Shown here: positions 6,564 to 13,576 of the stretch, piece by piece | Layout: each line of letters starts with the position of its first letter | How positions within the stretch are numbered: position 1 is the first letter of the stretch | From: Rhodospira sp. | GTDB taxonomy: Bacteria > Pseudomonadota > Alphaproteobacteria > Rhodospirillales > Rhodospirillaceae | Length of the DNA: 14,097 nucleotides | Direction of reading: 5' to 3' | NCBI GenBank assembly: GCA_028277295.1 | Contig: JANQGN010000371.1 | Location: 1 to 14,097, forward strand | Position numbers and translations under genes: made by a program | Notes under the pieces: generated by a model | The model's input: the letters and a program-made list of their open reading frames with translations, nothing else | Told to the model about the DNA's origin: nothing | Database searches by the model: none

Positions 6564-8693
6564 TCACCACCGCGCGGTCAGGACCACGCCGAAGGTGCGG
6601 GGATCGCCGGCGATTCCGCCATAGGATCCGTTACCCATGTCGAACGCCCGTGTCGCATAGGCCTCGTCGAGGGCGTTCTTCATCCAGAAGGCCACCCCGA
6701 AGTTCTCCCAGTCATACCCAGCCTTGATGTTCAGGATACCGTAGTGATCTTCCTTCTCTGTGTTGGCGGTATCATAATAGAGACCGCCCATGCCCAACCA
6801 GTCGGCATGGGCATACAAGCCGTTCTCGAACGTGTAATCAGCGCCAATGCTGTACGTATAGATGGGTGCGTTCGGCGGGCGATTTCCGGAATGGTCGTCA
6901 TCTCCATCCCTGTACTCGGTGAAGTGGGCGTCGTTCCAGCCGACGCTTCCGGTCAGCAACAGGCCATCTGTTGCTTGCCAGGCCGTCTCGACCTCGATGC
7001 CCCGGCTGATGCTCTTGCCCGCGTTGGTGATCCGCGACTGTGCAAGAACGATCTCCTCGACCTGCTGATCCGTCCAGTCGATCCAGAACAACGACACATT
7101 CGCCTGCACTCTGTTGTTGAAGAGCGTGGACTTGAGGCCGACCTCGTAGTTCGTCGTGTATTCAGCGTCGTAGATTTCCTGGCCCGGTTGCCCAAGATTG
7201 TTGAACCCGCCAGCCTTGTACCCTTTCGAGTACGTGAAGTACGTTAGGACATTCGGAAGCGGCGTGTACTCCAGACCGACTTTCGGCAGCCAGGCATCAA
7301 ACGTCATCTCCGGGCTCGTGCGGTAATCCAGGCCCATGGCCGTCCAGATCTGCCGGTTGTCGACCTCTTTCTTCTCATAGTCGTACCGAAGCCCTCCGAT
7401 CACGGACAGGGTCTCGAACACCGGCCACGTGACCTGTCCAAAGGCCGCCAAGTTCGTTGTATCCGTTTCGGTGCGGATCTGCTGAACGCCGAACCCGATG
7501 CCGCTCATGTCGAAGTCAATGTCTTCTTGGTCGTTCTGATCGAAGTAATAGAGCCCGGCAACCCAGCGTGGCCCGGACGCCCCCTCCAGAGAACTCAGGC
7601 GAAGTTCCTGCGTGAAACGAGATGCCTCCAGTTCCGTATCCAGCTTGAACATGTCGAACGCCAAGGCGTCGACATCGTTACCCGCGACCTTTTCCTCGCT
7701 GGTAAAGGACGAGATGGAGGTCACGGTGAACCAGGGCGCTTCATAGGCAACCCGCAGGTTTCCGCTGTGAACGTCCGTATCATTGTATCCAACGAAGTTG
7801 GCGTACACAGTGTGCGGGTCGTCCCGCAACTGGTCGAGACTCGCCGCGATGTTGGTGTTGCCGTCGCGGTACCGTTGTCCGTCGTAGGCCGCTATGACAT
7901 CCCAGGGTCCCTCGGGGTTCCAGCGCAGCTTGACCCGGGTGTTGAGATCACTGGCATCATCGACGTCCTCGACGCCGTCCGGTTCCCTGGTGAAGAAACC
8001 GTCTGAGTCCAGGTACCGGAGCGCGGTGCGGAACGACCAGTCGTCGTTCCACAGGGGCCCGCCCGCGATGGCGCTCACGGTCTTGGTATCGTAGTTGCCA
8101 TACCCAAAGGAGACCGCGCCTTCCCAGTAAGGCTCCGGATCCCGGGTCACGATGTTGATGGCGCCGGCCTCGGTATTCCGGCCGTAAAGAGTCGACTGTG
8201 GACCCCGCAGCACCTCGACGCGGTCAATGTCCAGGAGTTCCATGTCGGGGTGCCGGTAGTGCACGCCGTCAACGAAGAATCCGACCGGGTTCTCCGTTTT
8301 CATGAGGGGCGTGACGCCGCGAAGGGAGATCATGGTGACGGAGGAATGCCGACCCGCCGTGGTGACATACATGTTGGGAACCCGGCGGATGACGTCGTCG
8401 GTGTCCTCGGCGGCCGCGCGCTCAAGATCCTCGCCGGTGACGACGGTCATGGTGACCGGTGTCTCCTGCGCCGTTCCCGTCATCTTCTCGGCGGTCACCG
8501 TGACCGGCTGAAGCTGAATCACGCGGCTCGCCTGCGGATCCGCCTGGGCGCCCGCCACGGGTGCCGGGCTGGGGTCGGCACCGTCCTCGGTCGGCTGCGC
8601 CGCCGCGATCGGCCCCCACATCATCTGCGCCACGGCGACACAGACCACCGACGGCACCCACCGGCGCCGCGCCACATCCGACACCATCGTCAT
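6564..8693 (-). CDS. TonB-dependent outer-membrane receptor (ferric-siderophore type)
   Basis: A gated 22-strand outer-membrane barrel for energy-dependent uptake of a scarce ligand, most probably a ferric siderophore. From ATG 8693 it has 709 residues. A signal peptide with an Arg-rich start, hydrophobic core VPSVVCVAVAQMMWG and an AAA-Q cleavage region ends near residue 33. A TonB-box-like segment LQPVTVTAEK lies at about 61-70, followed by the plug domain with VRGVTP-like SLRGVTP, FFVDGVHY, and RVEVLRGPQSTLYGRNTEAGAINIVT (about 158-183, only partly quoted here by key motif). The protein ends in Trp, the usual barrel assembly signal. The layout recalls FyuA/FptA-class receptors. The start is uncertain: GTG 8711, ATG 8693 (GGGGGA about 6 nt upstream, preferred) and ATG 8687 are all possible. 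The neighbouring PchR/YbtA-like regulator supports a siderophore role. No obvious Fur box was seen in its own upstream DNA. Confidence 0.92.
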   Translation of the reverse strand: MTMVSDVARRRWVPSVVCVAVAQMMWGPIAAAQPTEDGADPSPAPVAGAQADPQASRVIQLQPVTVTAEKMTGTAQETPVTMTVVTGEDLERAAAEDTDDVIRRVPNMYVTTAGRHSSVTMISLRGVTPLMKTENPVGFFVDGVHYRHPDMELLDIDRVEVLRGPQSTLYGRNTEAGAINIVTRDPEPYWEGAVSFGYGNYDTKTVSAIAGGPLWNDDWSFRTALRYLDSDGFFTREPDGVEDVDDASDLNTRVKLRWNPEGPWDVIAAYDGQRYRDGNTNIAASLDQLRDDPHTVYANFVGYNDTDVHSGNLRVAYEAPWFTVTSISSFTSEEKVAGNDVDALAFDMFKLDTELEASRFTQELRLSSLEGASGPRWVAGLYYFDQNDQEDIDFDMSGIGFGVQQIRTETDTTNLAAFGQVTWPVFETLSVIGGLRYDYEKKEVDNRQIWTAMGLDYRTSPEMTFDAWLPKVGLEYTPLPNVLTYFTYSKGYKAGGFNNLGQPGQEIYDAEYTTNYEVGLKSTLFNNRVQANVSLFWIDWTDQQVEEIVLAQSRITNAGKSISRGIEVETAWQATDGLLLTGSVGWNDAHFTEYRDGDDDHSGNRPPNAPIYTYSIGADYTFENGLYAHADWLGMGGLYYDTANTEKEDHYGILNIKAGYDWENFGVAFWMKNALDEAYATRAFDMGNGSYGGIAGDPRTFGVVLTARW

Positions 8694-8933
8694 CCTCAGT
8701 CCCCCGGACACTCAATTGGGCGGGCATCGGGCCAAGGCTCGATGCGAGTGAAAAGCGTAAGCATCAAGGGCCGGTGCCTCCCCCCGAGTCCGGTCGGAAA
8801 ATACCCGGACCGGTACTTTTTCTGGGGCTATTCAGCCGGGGCCGATCGCGACATCTATTTTTGAGGATGTTGAACTCTAGAATCTCGAAAAAGGTTTTAC
8901 ACGCATAACATTGTTGGACATGCCAAATGGGTC

Positions 8934-9077
8934 CGATCCGAACGACGACAAACCGGATCGGGGGAGAGGTCCCAGGACCCGCCTCCTATAGAGCATGGTG
9001 CGTGATTCTGGACTCACCCACCATGCTCTACGATTTTGATTTTAAAGCAAATCGTCGTCGCGATCCGGTTCGGATCG
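8934..9077. repeat. Interrupted palindrome with a central 12-bp hairpin
   Basis: The centre is a perfect 12-bp stem tagagcatggtg (8989-9000) and caccatgctcta (9019-9030), which continues after one mismatch with four more pairs (gtga/tcac), leaving an 8-nt loop. Outer arms cgatccgaac (8934-8943) and gttcggatcg (9068-9077) are perfectly complementary, as are ccggatcg (8953-8960) and cgatccgg (9061-9068). The inner blocks occur in a different order in the two halves, so it is not a simple palindrome. Likely transposable-element debris or a structured non-coding element; function unknown. Confidence 0.7.
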
Positions 9078-9100
9078 CTCGGGATCTGCTCTCAGAGCCC

Positions 9101-9187
9101 GTCCGGAAAGTCTCGGGAGCCACAATATGTAGTGTGCCTGCGCCCGAATCGCATGCCGTATGTGGTGCCTTGCAAGGCTTTCCGGAC
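9101..9187. mobile_element. Possible IS-derived fragment with 10-bp inverted ends
   Basis: Arms gtccggaaag (9101-9110) and ctttccggac (9178-9187) are a perfect 10-bp inverted pair with imperfect continuation outward. The left end in context, gagcccgtccggaaag, looks like the terminal repeats of IS5-group elements as I remember them. The 67 bp between hold no transposase and include the 12-bp palindrome gccttgcaaggc (9167-9178). It may be a miniature element or the joined ends of a deleted insertion sequence. No target duplication was recognised, so the call is tentative. Confidence 0.35.
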
Positions 9188-9236
9188 AGACACCAGGATG
9201 GCTCCCTGGACTCGGATGGGCGCCGGTGCGCCGCAT

Positions 9237-9484
9237 ACGCCTTCCGTCACGTGGCCGCCTTCCTGCTGCTCGCCAGCCTCCGCCAAACCCTGATCCGCCG
9301 CCTGGCCGTCGCGCCGCTGACAGACGCGGCTGGAGCGGCACAGTTCGGGCCGTCCGGCGCGGGCAAGAGCACCATCGCGCATCTTCTCATCGGTGACCTG
9401 CTGGAGCTCGACAGCGGCCAGCGCGACAGCCTGCTTGACCGCTACGCCCTGTATCGCGGGCTCTGGCGAGATCAGGGCCACTGA
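9237..9484 (+). pseudogene. Remnant of an ABC-transporter gene (exporter type)
   Basis: The frame ending at the TGA at 9482-9484 contains a Walker A, FGPSGAGKSTIAHLLIG (about 9343-9393), followed by LELDSGQ, which matches the start of an ABC ATPase domain. Only about 20 codons later it ends RDSLLDRYALYRGLWRDQGH, closely resembling the C-terminal end of ABC exporters (ELLARGGLYARLWRAQ style). The Q-loop, LSGGQ signature, Walker B and H-loop, roughly 170 residues, are missing. Upstream, YAFRHVAAFLLLASLRQTL could be the first membrane helix, but this is weaker. The simplest explanation is a gene with large internal deletions. The 5' limit is arbitrary. It lies between a PchR/YbtA-like regulator and a siderophore-type receptor, where siderophore exporters of the YbtP/YbtQ or PchH/PchI kind are often found. 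Confidence 0.5.
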
Positions 9485-9545
9485 GACGACCCGATTTGGT
9501 TGCGATCCGGACTCCACGCGCGCTGCCGGGCCGAAAGAACCGGTC

Positions 9546-10436
9546 CTATTCCAGGACCCCGCGACGAACCTCCCGTGGCAAGACCCCGAACTGCTTTCGG
9601 AACGCCACGCTAAAGTGACTGACGTTGCTATACCCGAGCATCATGGCGGTTTCCGTCACCCCGTGCCGCTGCAACAGCTCGCGGGCCCGGTCCATGCGCT
9701 CGCGCTGGAACAGCGCATAGATGCTGTGGCCGAAGACCGCCTTGAAGCCGCGTTTCAGCTTCAGTTGGTTGAGGCCCGTTTCCCGGGCCAGTTCGGCGAT
9801 GGTAGGCGGATCGCTCAGGTCCTGAAGCAGCCGTTCCCGCGCCGCCATGAGCAGCTTTCGCTCCCGGATGGACAAGGTCTCGCTCTCGGCCTTGGGCCGG
9901 TAGGTGTCAAGATGCCAGGCCAGGAACTCCAGGGCGGCGGCATGGATCAACAGGCGTGGTGACCCTTCGTTTTCCAAGAGCCGCGCAAGACGAGCCGCCG
10001 CATCACGCGCGCGGCGACCACAGCCGGCCCCGCGAAGACAGAAGCCGTGATGAATGCCCTCACCGAGAACATCGTAGGTATCCCCCGCCAGGGCCGACAG
10101 GGTCTCCGGCGTCACCATGATTTCCACGTTTCGGTGGCCTTTTGGAAGGTGCATGCTGAACCGCTCGCCCGGGGCGTAGCTGGTCAGCAGATTGCCGGTG
10201 TCGAGCCGAACATCCTGGCCGCCGAACGCGACATCGACGGGCCCGTGGAACAGGCAGCTGCAATGAATGTATTCATTGTCCATGTGGGCACCTGCCTTGA
10301 TGCCCGTGTCGCCGCGCGACGATACCAACGAGACCGTCATGCCGGGCTGCAGGCGAACAATCTTGACATCCAGTCCCAGGACGGCCGCGGCAGAGGATGG
10401 ATTTCCGAAGAAATCCGATGACCGAAATTCGTGCAT
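9546..10436 (-). CDS. AraC-family transcriptional regulator, PchR/YbtA-like
   Basis: A DNA-binding activator/repressor of 296 residues from ATG 10436. The N-terminal ligand-sensing half has no recognised catalytic motif; the C-terminal half carries the two AraC helix-turn-helices, TIAELARETGLNQLKLKRGFKAVFG (about 212-236, cited by its ends TIAEL and AVFG) and VTETAMMLGYSNVSHFSVAF (about 260-279). The sequences LKLKRGFKAVFG and YSNVSHF resemble PchR and YbtA, which sense ferric siderophore and activate receptor and biosynthesis genes. A TTG start at 10463 would extend the frame, but ATG 10436 has GGAGG at good spacing. A Fur box lies 68-94 nt upstream, implying iron repression. The likely target is the TonB receptor about 850 bp downstream, separated by decayed DNA. 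Family secure, ligand unknown. Confidence 0.9.
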   Translation of the reverse strand: MHEFRSSDFFGNPSSAAAVLGLDVKIVRLQPGMTVSLVSSRGDTGIKAGAHMDNEYIHCSCLFHGPVDVAFGGQDVRLDTGNLLTSYAPGERFSMHLPKGHRNVEIMVTPETLSALAGDTYDVLGEGIHHGFCLRGAGCGRRARDAAARLARLLENEGSPRLLIHAAALEFLAWHLDTYRPKAESETLSIRERKLLMAARERLLQDLSDPPTIAELARETGLNQLKLKRGFKAVFGHSIYALFQRERMDRARELLQRHGVTETAMMLGYSNVSHFSVAFRKQFGVLPREVRRGVLE

Positions 10437-10503
10437 GGCGTCCTCCGCCGCGTGTGCGGCCAACGTATCCCCGTTTCCTTCGGTCCCTGAACGCGCCCGC
10501 GAT

Positions 10504-10530
10504 GCTGATGTGAGTGACTCTCATTTGCAA
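10504..10530 (-). promoter_or_regulatory. Fur box upstream of the AraC-type regulator
   Basis: On the plus strand the core TGTGAGTGACTCTCA (10509-10523) matches 12 of 15 positions of the Fur consensus TGAGAATGATTCTCA and is flanked by TTTGCAA. Read toward the regulator it is TTGCAAATGAGAGTCACTCA, the extended form seen in many proteobacterial Fur sites. A TTGCAA at its upstream end could double as a -35 element. The nearest downstream minus-strand gene is the AraC regulator. The match is seen in the sequence; iron control is inferred. Confidence 0.7.
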
Positions 10531-10571
10531 TGATTTTTTGCACAGATCTTGTGGGACCTGGGAGGCGCATC

Positions 10572-10590
10572 CCCGCGCGTGTCGCGCGGG
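10572..10590 (-). terminator. Strong GC hairpin after pyk (possible terminator, no U-tract)
   Basis: CCCGCGCG and CGCGCGGG pair perfectly around a 3-nt loop, 16 nt after the pyk stop codon. The position suits transcript termination or 3' end protection, and it precedes the Fur-controlled regulator promoter. No run of T follows on the minus strand, so if it terminates it may need Rho. Confidence 0.45.
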
Positions 10591-10606
10591 CCGGCGTCGT
10601 AGCCCC

Positions 10607-12022
10607 TCAGTCCACCCAGCTGATGCGCAGCATGTTGGTCGTGCCAGGTCGGCCGAAGGGCACCCCGGCGATGATCACCAGCCGCTGACCGCTACCGGCG
10701 AAACCCTCGGCGCTCGCCAGGCTGGCGGCCTTGGCCACCATGTCGGTGTCGTCGGTCAATTCGGCGCAGGAGGCACCATGCACCCCCCACACCAGCGCCA
10801 TGCGCCGGGCCACCTGGCGGCTGGGGGTGAAGCACAGGATGGGCACACGCGGCCGTTCACGGGCAGCCCGCAGGGTGGTGAAACCCGACGATGTGAAGGT
10901 GACGATGGCCGCGGCACCCAGGGTGCGCGCGACCTGGCGGGCGGCGGCGCAGATGGCGTCGGCGGCGCTGTTCTCGGGGTCACCGCGCCCGGTCTCGACG
11001 ATCTTTCGGTAGTGGTCGTCTTCCTCAACACGCAGAAGAATGCGATCCATGATGCTGACCGCCGCCACCGGGTGTTCACCCACCGAGGTCTCGGCCGACA
11101 ACATGACCGCGTCGGCGCCATCATAGACGGCCGTGGCCACGTCCGACGCCTCGGCGCGCGTGGGCGCGGGCGCCTGGATCATGCTTTCCAACATCTGCGT
11201 GGCCACCACCACCGGCTTGCCAGCGGTCCGGCAGGCGCGGATGATGCGCTTTTGCACGATGGGCACGGTCTCGGGCGGCACCTCCACGCCCAGGTCGCCG
11301 CGCGCCACCATGATCGCGTCAGACAGGTCGATGATCTCGCCCAGATGGTCTAGCGCGCTCGGCTTCTCAAGCTTGCTGATGATGGCTGCCCGCCCGGCCA
11401 CCGTCTTGCGGATCTCGGCCACGTCCTCGGGCCTTTGCACGAACGACAGCGCCACCCAGTCCACGCCGATGGACAAGGCGAAGTCCAGGTCCCGGCGGTC
11501 CTTGTCGGTGAGGGCGGAAATGGGCAGCACCACGTTGGGCACGTTCACGCCCTTGTTGTCCGAGAGCATGCCGCCGGTCAACACCCGGGTGACGGCCACG
11601 CCATCCTGGACACTGTCCACTCGCAGGCGCAGCTTGCCATCGTCCAGCATCAACTCCGCGCCAGGCTCCAACGCCCTGAAGATGTCGGGATGGGGCAGGC
11701 AGACACGCGTCGCGTCGCCCAGCTCCGGGGACATGTCCAGGCGGAACGCCTGCCCGACGACGAGCTTGGCGTGCCCGCCCATGAACGCCCCCACGCGCAG
11801 CTTCGGCCCCTGGAGATCGGCCAGCACGGCCAGCGGCCGACCGACCCGCTTTTCCACATGACGCACCGCCTGCAGGCGGCGTTCGTGCTCGGCATGGGTG
11901 CCGTGGCTGAAGTTCAGGCGGAACACGTCGGCGCCGGCCTTGGCCAGGGCCTCGATGGTGCCTTCGGTGGTGGTGACCGGTCCGAGGGTGGCAACGATCT
12001 TGGCGCAGCGGCTGGGTGTCAT
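10607..12022 (-). CDS. pyk: Pyruvate kinase
   Basis: Catalyses phosphoenolpyruvate + ADP to pyruvate + ATP, the last step of glycolysis, in the cytoplasm; normally a homotetramer needing Mg2+. The 471-residue length is typical. Visible active-site elements: R35, N37 and S39 in FRLNFSHG; the ADLQGPKLRVG segment (68-78); acid/base K217 and metal ligand E219 in ISKLEK; D243 in VARGDLGVE (239-247); and T275 in VVVATQMLES. The C-terminal domain (about 350-471) is complete. The metal-site segment reads SKLEKPSAL where most family members have SKIENxEGV, a divergence on one side of the active site with the key K and E retained. ATG 12022 has AAGG about 9 nt upstream. It stands alone: 211 nt after zapE and before the regulator promoter. 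Confidence 0.97.
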   Translation of the reverse strand: MTPSRCAKIVATLGPVTTTEGTIEALAKAGADVFRLNFSHGTHAEHERRLQAVRHVEKRVGRPLAVLADLQGPKLRVGAFMGGHAKLVVGQAFRLDMSPELGDATRVCLPHPDIFRALEPGAELMLDDGKLRLRVDSVQDGVAVTRVLTGGMLSDNKGVNVPNVVLPISALTDKDRRDLDFALSIGVDWVALSFVQRPEDVAEIRKTVAGRAAIISKLEKPSALDHLGEIIDLSDAIMVARGDLGVEVPPETVPIVQKRIIRACRTAGKPVVVATQMLESMIQAPAPTRAEASDVATAVYDGADAVMLSAETSVGEHPVAAVSIMDRILLRVEEDDHYRKIVETGRGDPENSAADAICAAARQVARTLGAAAIVTFTSSGFTTLRAARERPRVPILCFTPSRQVARRMALVWGVHGASCAELTDDTDMVAKAASLASAEGFAGSGQRLVIIAGVPFGRPGTTNMLRISWVD

Positions 12023-12233
12023 GGCGGCAGGACCTTGTTTGTATTCATGCCATCGGCCGATGCGCGGATGTCATCGATCTCGCTCCGGCCCCGATCGTCG
12101 GCCATGGCCACTGATGTCCCATGACCGCAGGTATTTGACAAAACCGGTCGCCAAAGAAAAGCACCACGGCGTGACGATTGCGGGAGCGGATCGGACCGGA
12201 TGCGTGGCGGGCATCGAGCGCCGCCAGCCCGGT

Positions 12234-13469
12234 TCACGACGATGGCGGAACGGCGGACGCGGATGCATCCCGGGACGGAGGCTGGGCCGGCGCCCCCTCG
12301 ATCAGGTGCGGACGCCCCAGATAGTCGGCGGCGCGCATCTCCATCAGGCGGGAGACGGTGCGGTCGAACGCGAACCGTCCATCGCCAGCCTGGTACAGCG
12401 TCTCGGCCGGGCCAGCCGCGGAGCACACCAACGCGGTGCGATGCTCGTAAAGGGCGTCCACGAGCACCACGAAGCGCCGCGCCCTGTCCCGGTCGGCCGG
12501 TCGCATCACCGGAATGTCGGACACGATCACGGTGTCATAGAGGCTGGCGATCTCCAGATAGTCGGCGGCCCCCAGGGGCTGGCCGCACACGTCGTCGAAT
12601 GGAAACCAGGCCACCCCATTGCCGGCGCGCGGCACCGGGATGCGCCGCCCGTGCACCTCCACGGTCTCCGGCGCCTCCGGCGTGCCATCCAGCAGCGCCT
12701 GAAAGAGATCCTCCAGCGCCGCCTGGCTGTCGGGTCCCAGCGGAGAAAGATAGACGCGATGCCCCTCCAGGCGCCCCAGGCGATAATCCTGACGGGCGTC
12801 CAGTTCCAGCACCTCCAGACGGTCCTCAAGCAGATGGATGAAGGGCAGGAACTTCTCGCGTTGCAGTCCGTCCTTGTACAGGTCGGCCGGCGGCCGGTTG
12901 GAGGTGGTGACCACCACGACGCCCGTGTCCATCAGCCGCTCGAACACACGGGCGACAATCATGGCGTCAGCGATATCCTGGATCTCCATCTCGTCCAGGC
13001 ACAATAGCGTGACCTCGGCGGCCACGGTGTCGGCCAGACGCGTCAGGGGGTCGCGCCCCTCGCGGCCCTCCCGGCGCCAGCGGTGCAGGGCCTCGTGGAC
13101 CTCGCGCATCATGACGTGGAAGTGCTGCCGGCGCTTGCGGGCGATGGGCACCGTATCGACCATCAGGTCCATGAGCATGGACTTGCCCCGCCCCACGGCA
13201 CCATGGATGTAAAGGCCGCGCGGCGCCGCCACCGGCCGTCCGCGCGCCAGGCCGGCCCCGCCCGCGAAGGCCCGCAACCCCAGGCGCGCCAGCACGCCGC
13301 CCGCGTCGCGCCCCCCGCCCGCGCCGCCCCGCGCCCGATCATGCGCCGGCAGCGCCAAGGCCAGCGCGTCCAGGCGTCGCACCACATGCTCCTGGGCCGA
13401 GTCGGCGCGCAAGGTGCCGTCGGCCAGAAGGGCGCGGTAACGGGTCAGCGGGCCGTGGTCCGCCGTCAT
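12234..13469 (-). CDS. zapE: Cell division protein ZapE (AFG1-like ATPase)
   Basis: A P-loop ATPase of the AFG1 family. In E. coli ZapE associates with the Z-ring and helps constriction under stress; related mitochondrial AFG1/LACE1 proteins act in protein quality control. The predicted protein has 411 residues. Walker A is GAVGRGKSM (90-98), followed by MLMDLMVDTV and the HFHVMMREVHEALHRWR segment; Walker B is LLCLDEMEIQDIADAM (155-170), and the sensor region is VVTTSNRPP (186-194). A Gly/Ala/Arg-rich insertion at about 45-80 and a polar tail from about 390 are less conserved. I chose ATG 13469 because GGAAGGA lies about 8 nt upstream; the in-frame ATG at 13505 would add 12 residues but has CAGGGG directly abutting it. 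It lies 106 nt after tyrS. Confidence 0.95.
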   Translation of the reverse strand: MTADHGPLTRYRALLADGTLRADSAQEHVVRRLDALALALPAHDRARGGAGGGRDAGGVLARLGLRAFAGGAGLARGRPVAAPRGLYIHGAVGRGKSMLMDLMVDTVPIARKRRQHFHVMMREVHEALHRWRREGREGRDPLTRLADTVAAEVTLLCLDEMEIQDIADAMIVARVFERLMDTGVVVVTTSNRPPADLYKDGLQREKFLPFIHLLEDRLEVLELDARQDYRLGRLEGHRVYLSPLGPDSQAALEDLFQALLDGTPEAPETVEVHGRRIPVPRAGNGVAWFPFDDVCGQPLGAADYLEIASLYDTVIVSDIPVMRPADRDRARRFVVLVDALYEHRTALVCSAAGPAETLYQAGDGRFAFDRTVSRLMEMRAADYLGRPHLIEGAPAQPPSRDASASAVPPSS

Positions 13470-13538
13470 GGGCCTGTCCTTCCTCGGTTCGGCGGCGATG
13501 GGCATCCCCTGAATGATACGGTGCCACGCTCTGGTTGC

Positions 13539-13576
13539 AAAAGAGGTATTTTTTCGCGAAAAAGTCGGCCCCTCTT
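13539..13576 (-). terminator. Possible terminator after tyrS
   Basis: On the minus strand AAGAGG (13576-13571) pairs with CCTCTT (13546-13541), enclosing the 14-base palindrome tttttcgcgaaaaa (13550-13563), and is followed by TTTT... only to the extent of CCTCTTTTGC. It begins inside the tyrS stop codon. The structure is unusual because the inner palindrome is AT-rich, so terminator strength is doubtful; it may be an mRNA 3' end structure. Confidence 0.4.

Larger units (their letters stand above)
8694..9236. other. Gene-free stretch upstream of the receptor with decayed mobile DNA
   Basis: No reading frame here looks protein-coding. It should contain the receptor promoter. On the plus strand an inverted pair gtccgg/ccggac at about 8790-8812 and AT-rich DNA at 8815-8910 are possible control sequences, but no clear -35/-10 pair or Fur box was found. 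From about 8934 to 9190 the stretch is dominated by inverted repeats listed separately, suggesting insertion-sequence debris. Confidence 0.6.

Noticed and set aside
8700..8930. Fur box in the receptor promoter
   Set aside because: No 15-bp core resembling TGAGAATGATTCTCA was found on either strand; iron control is more likely indirect through the AraC regulator.
8934..9077. Integron attC site
   Set aside because: The arms are complementary, but the outer boxes do not fit RYYYAAC/GTTRRRY and no integrase or cassette genes are present.
8927..9484. 186-codon plus-strand frame as an intact gene
   Set aside because: Its first half crosses the hairpin and IS-like repeats and has no protein character; only the ABC-like tail is credible, and that is a remnant.
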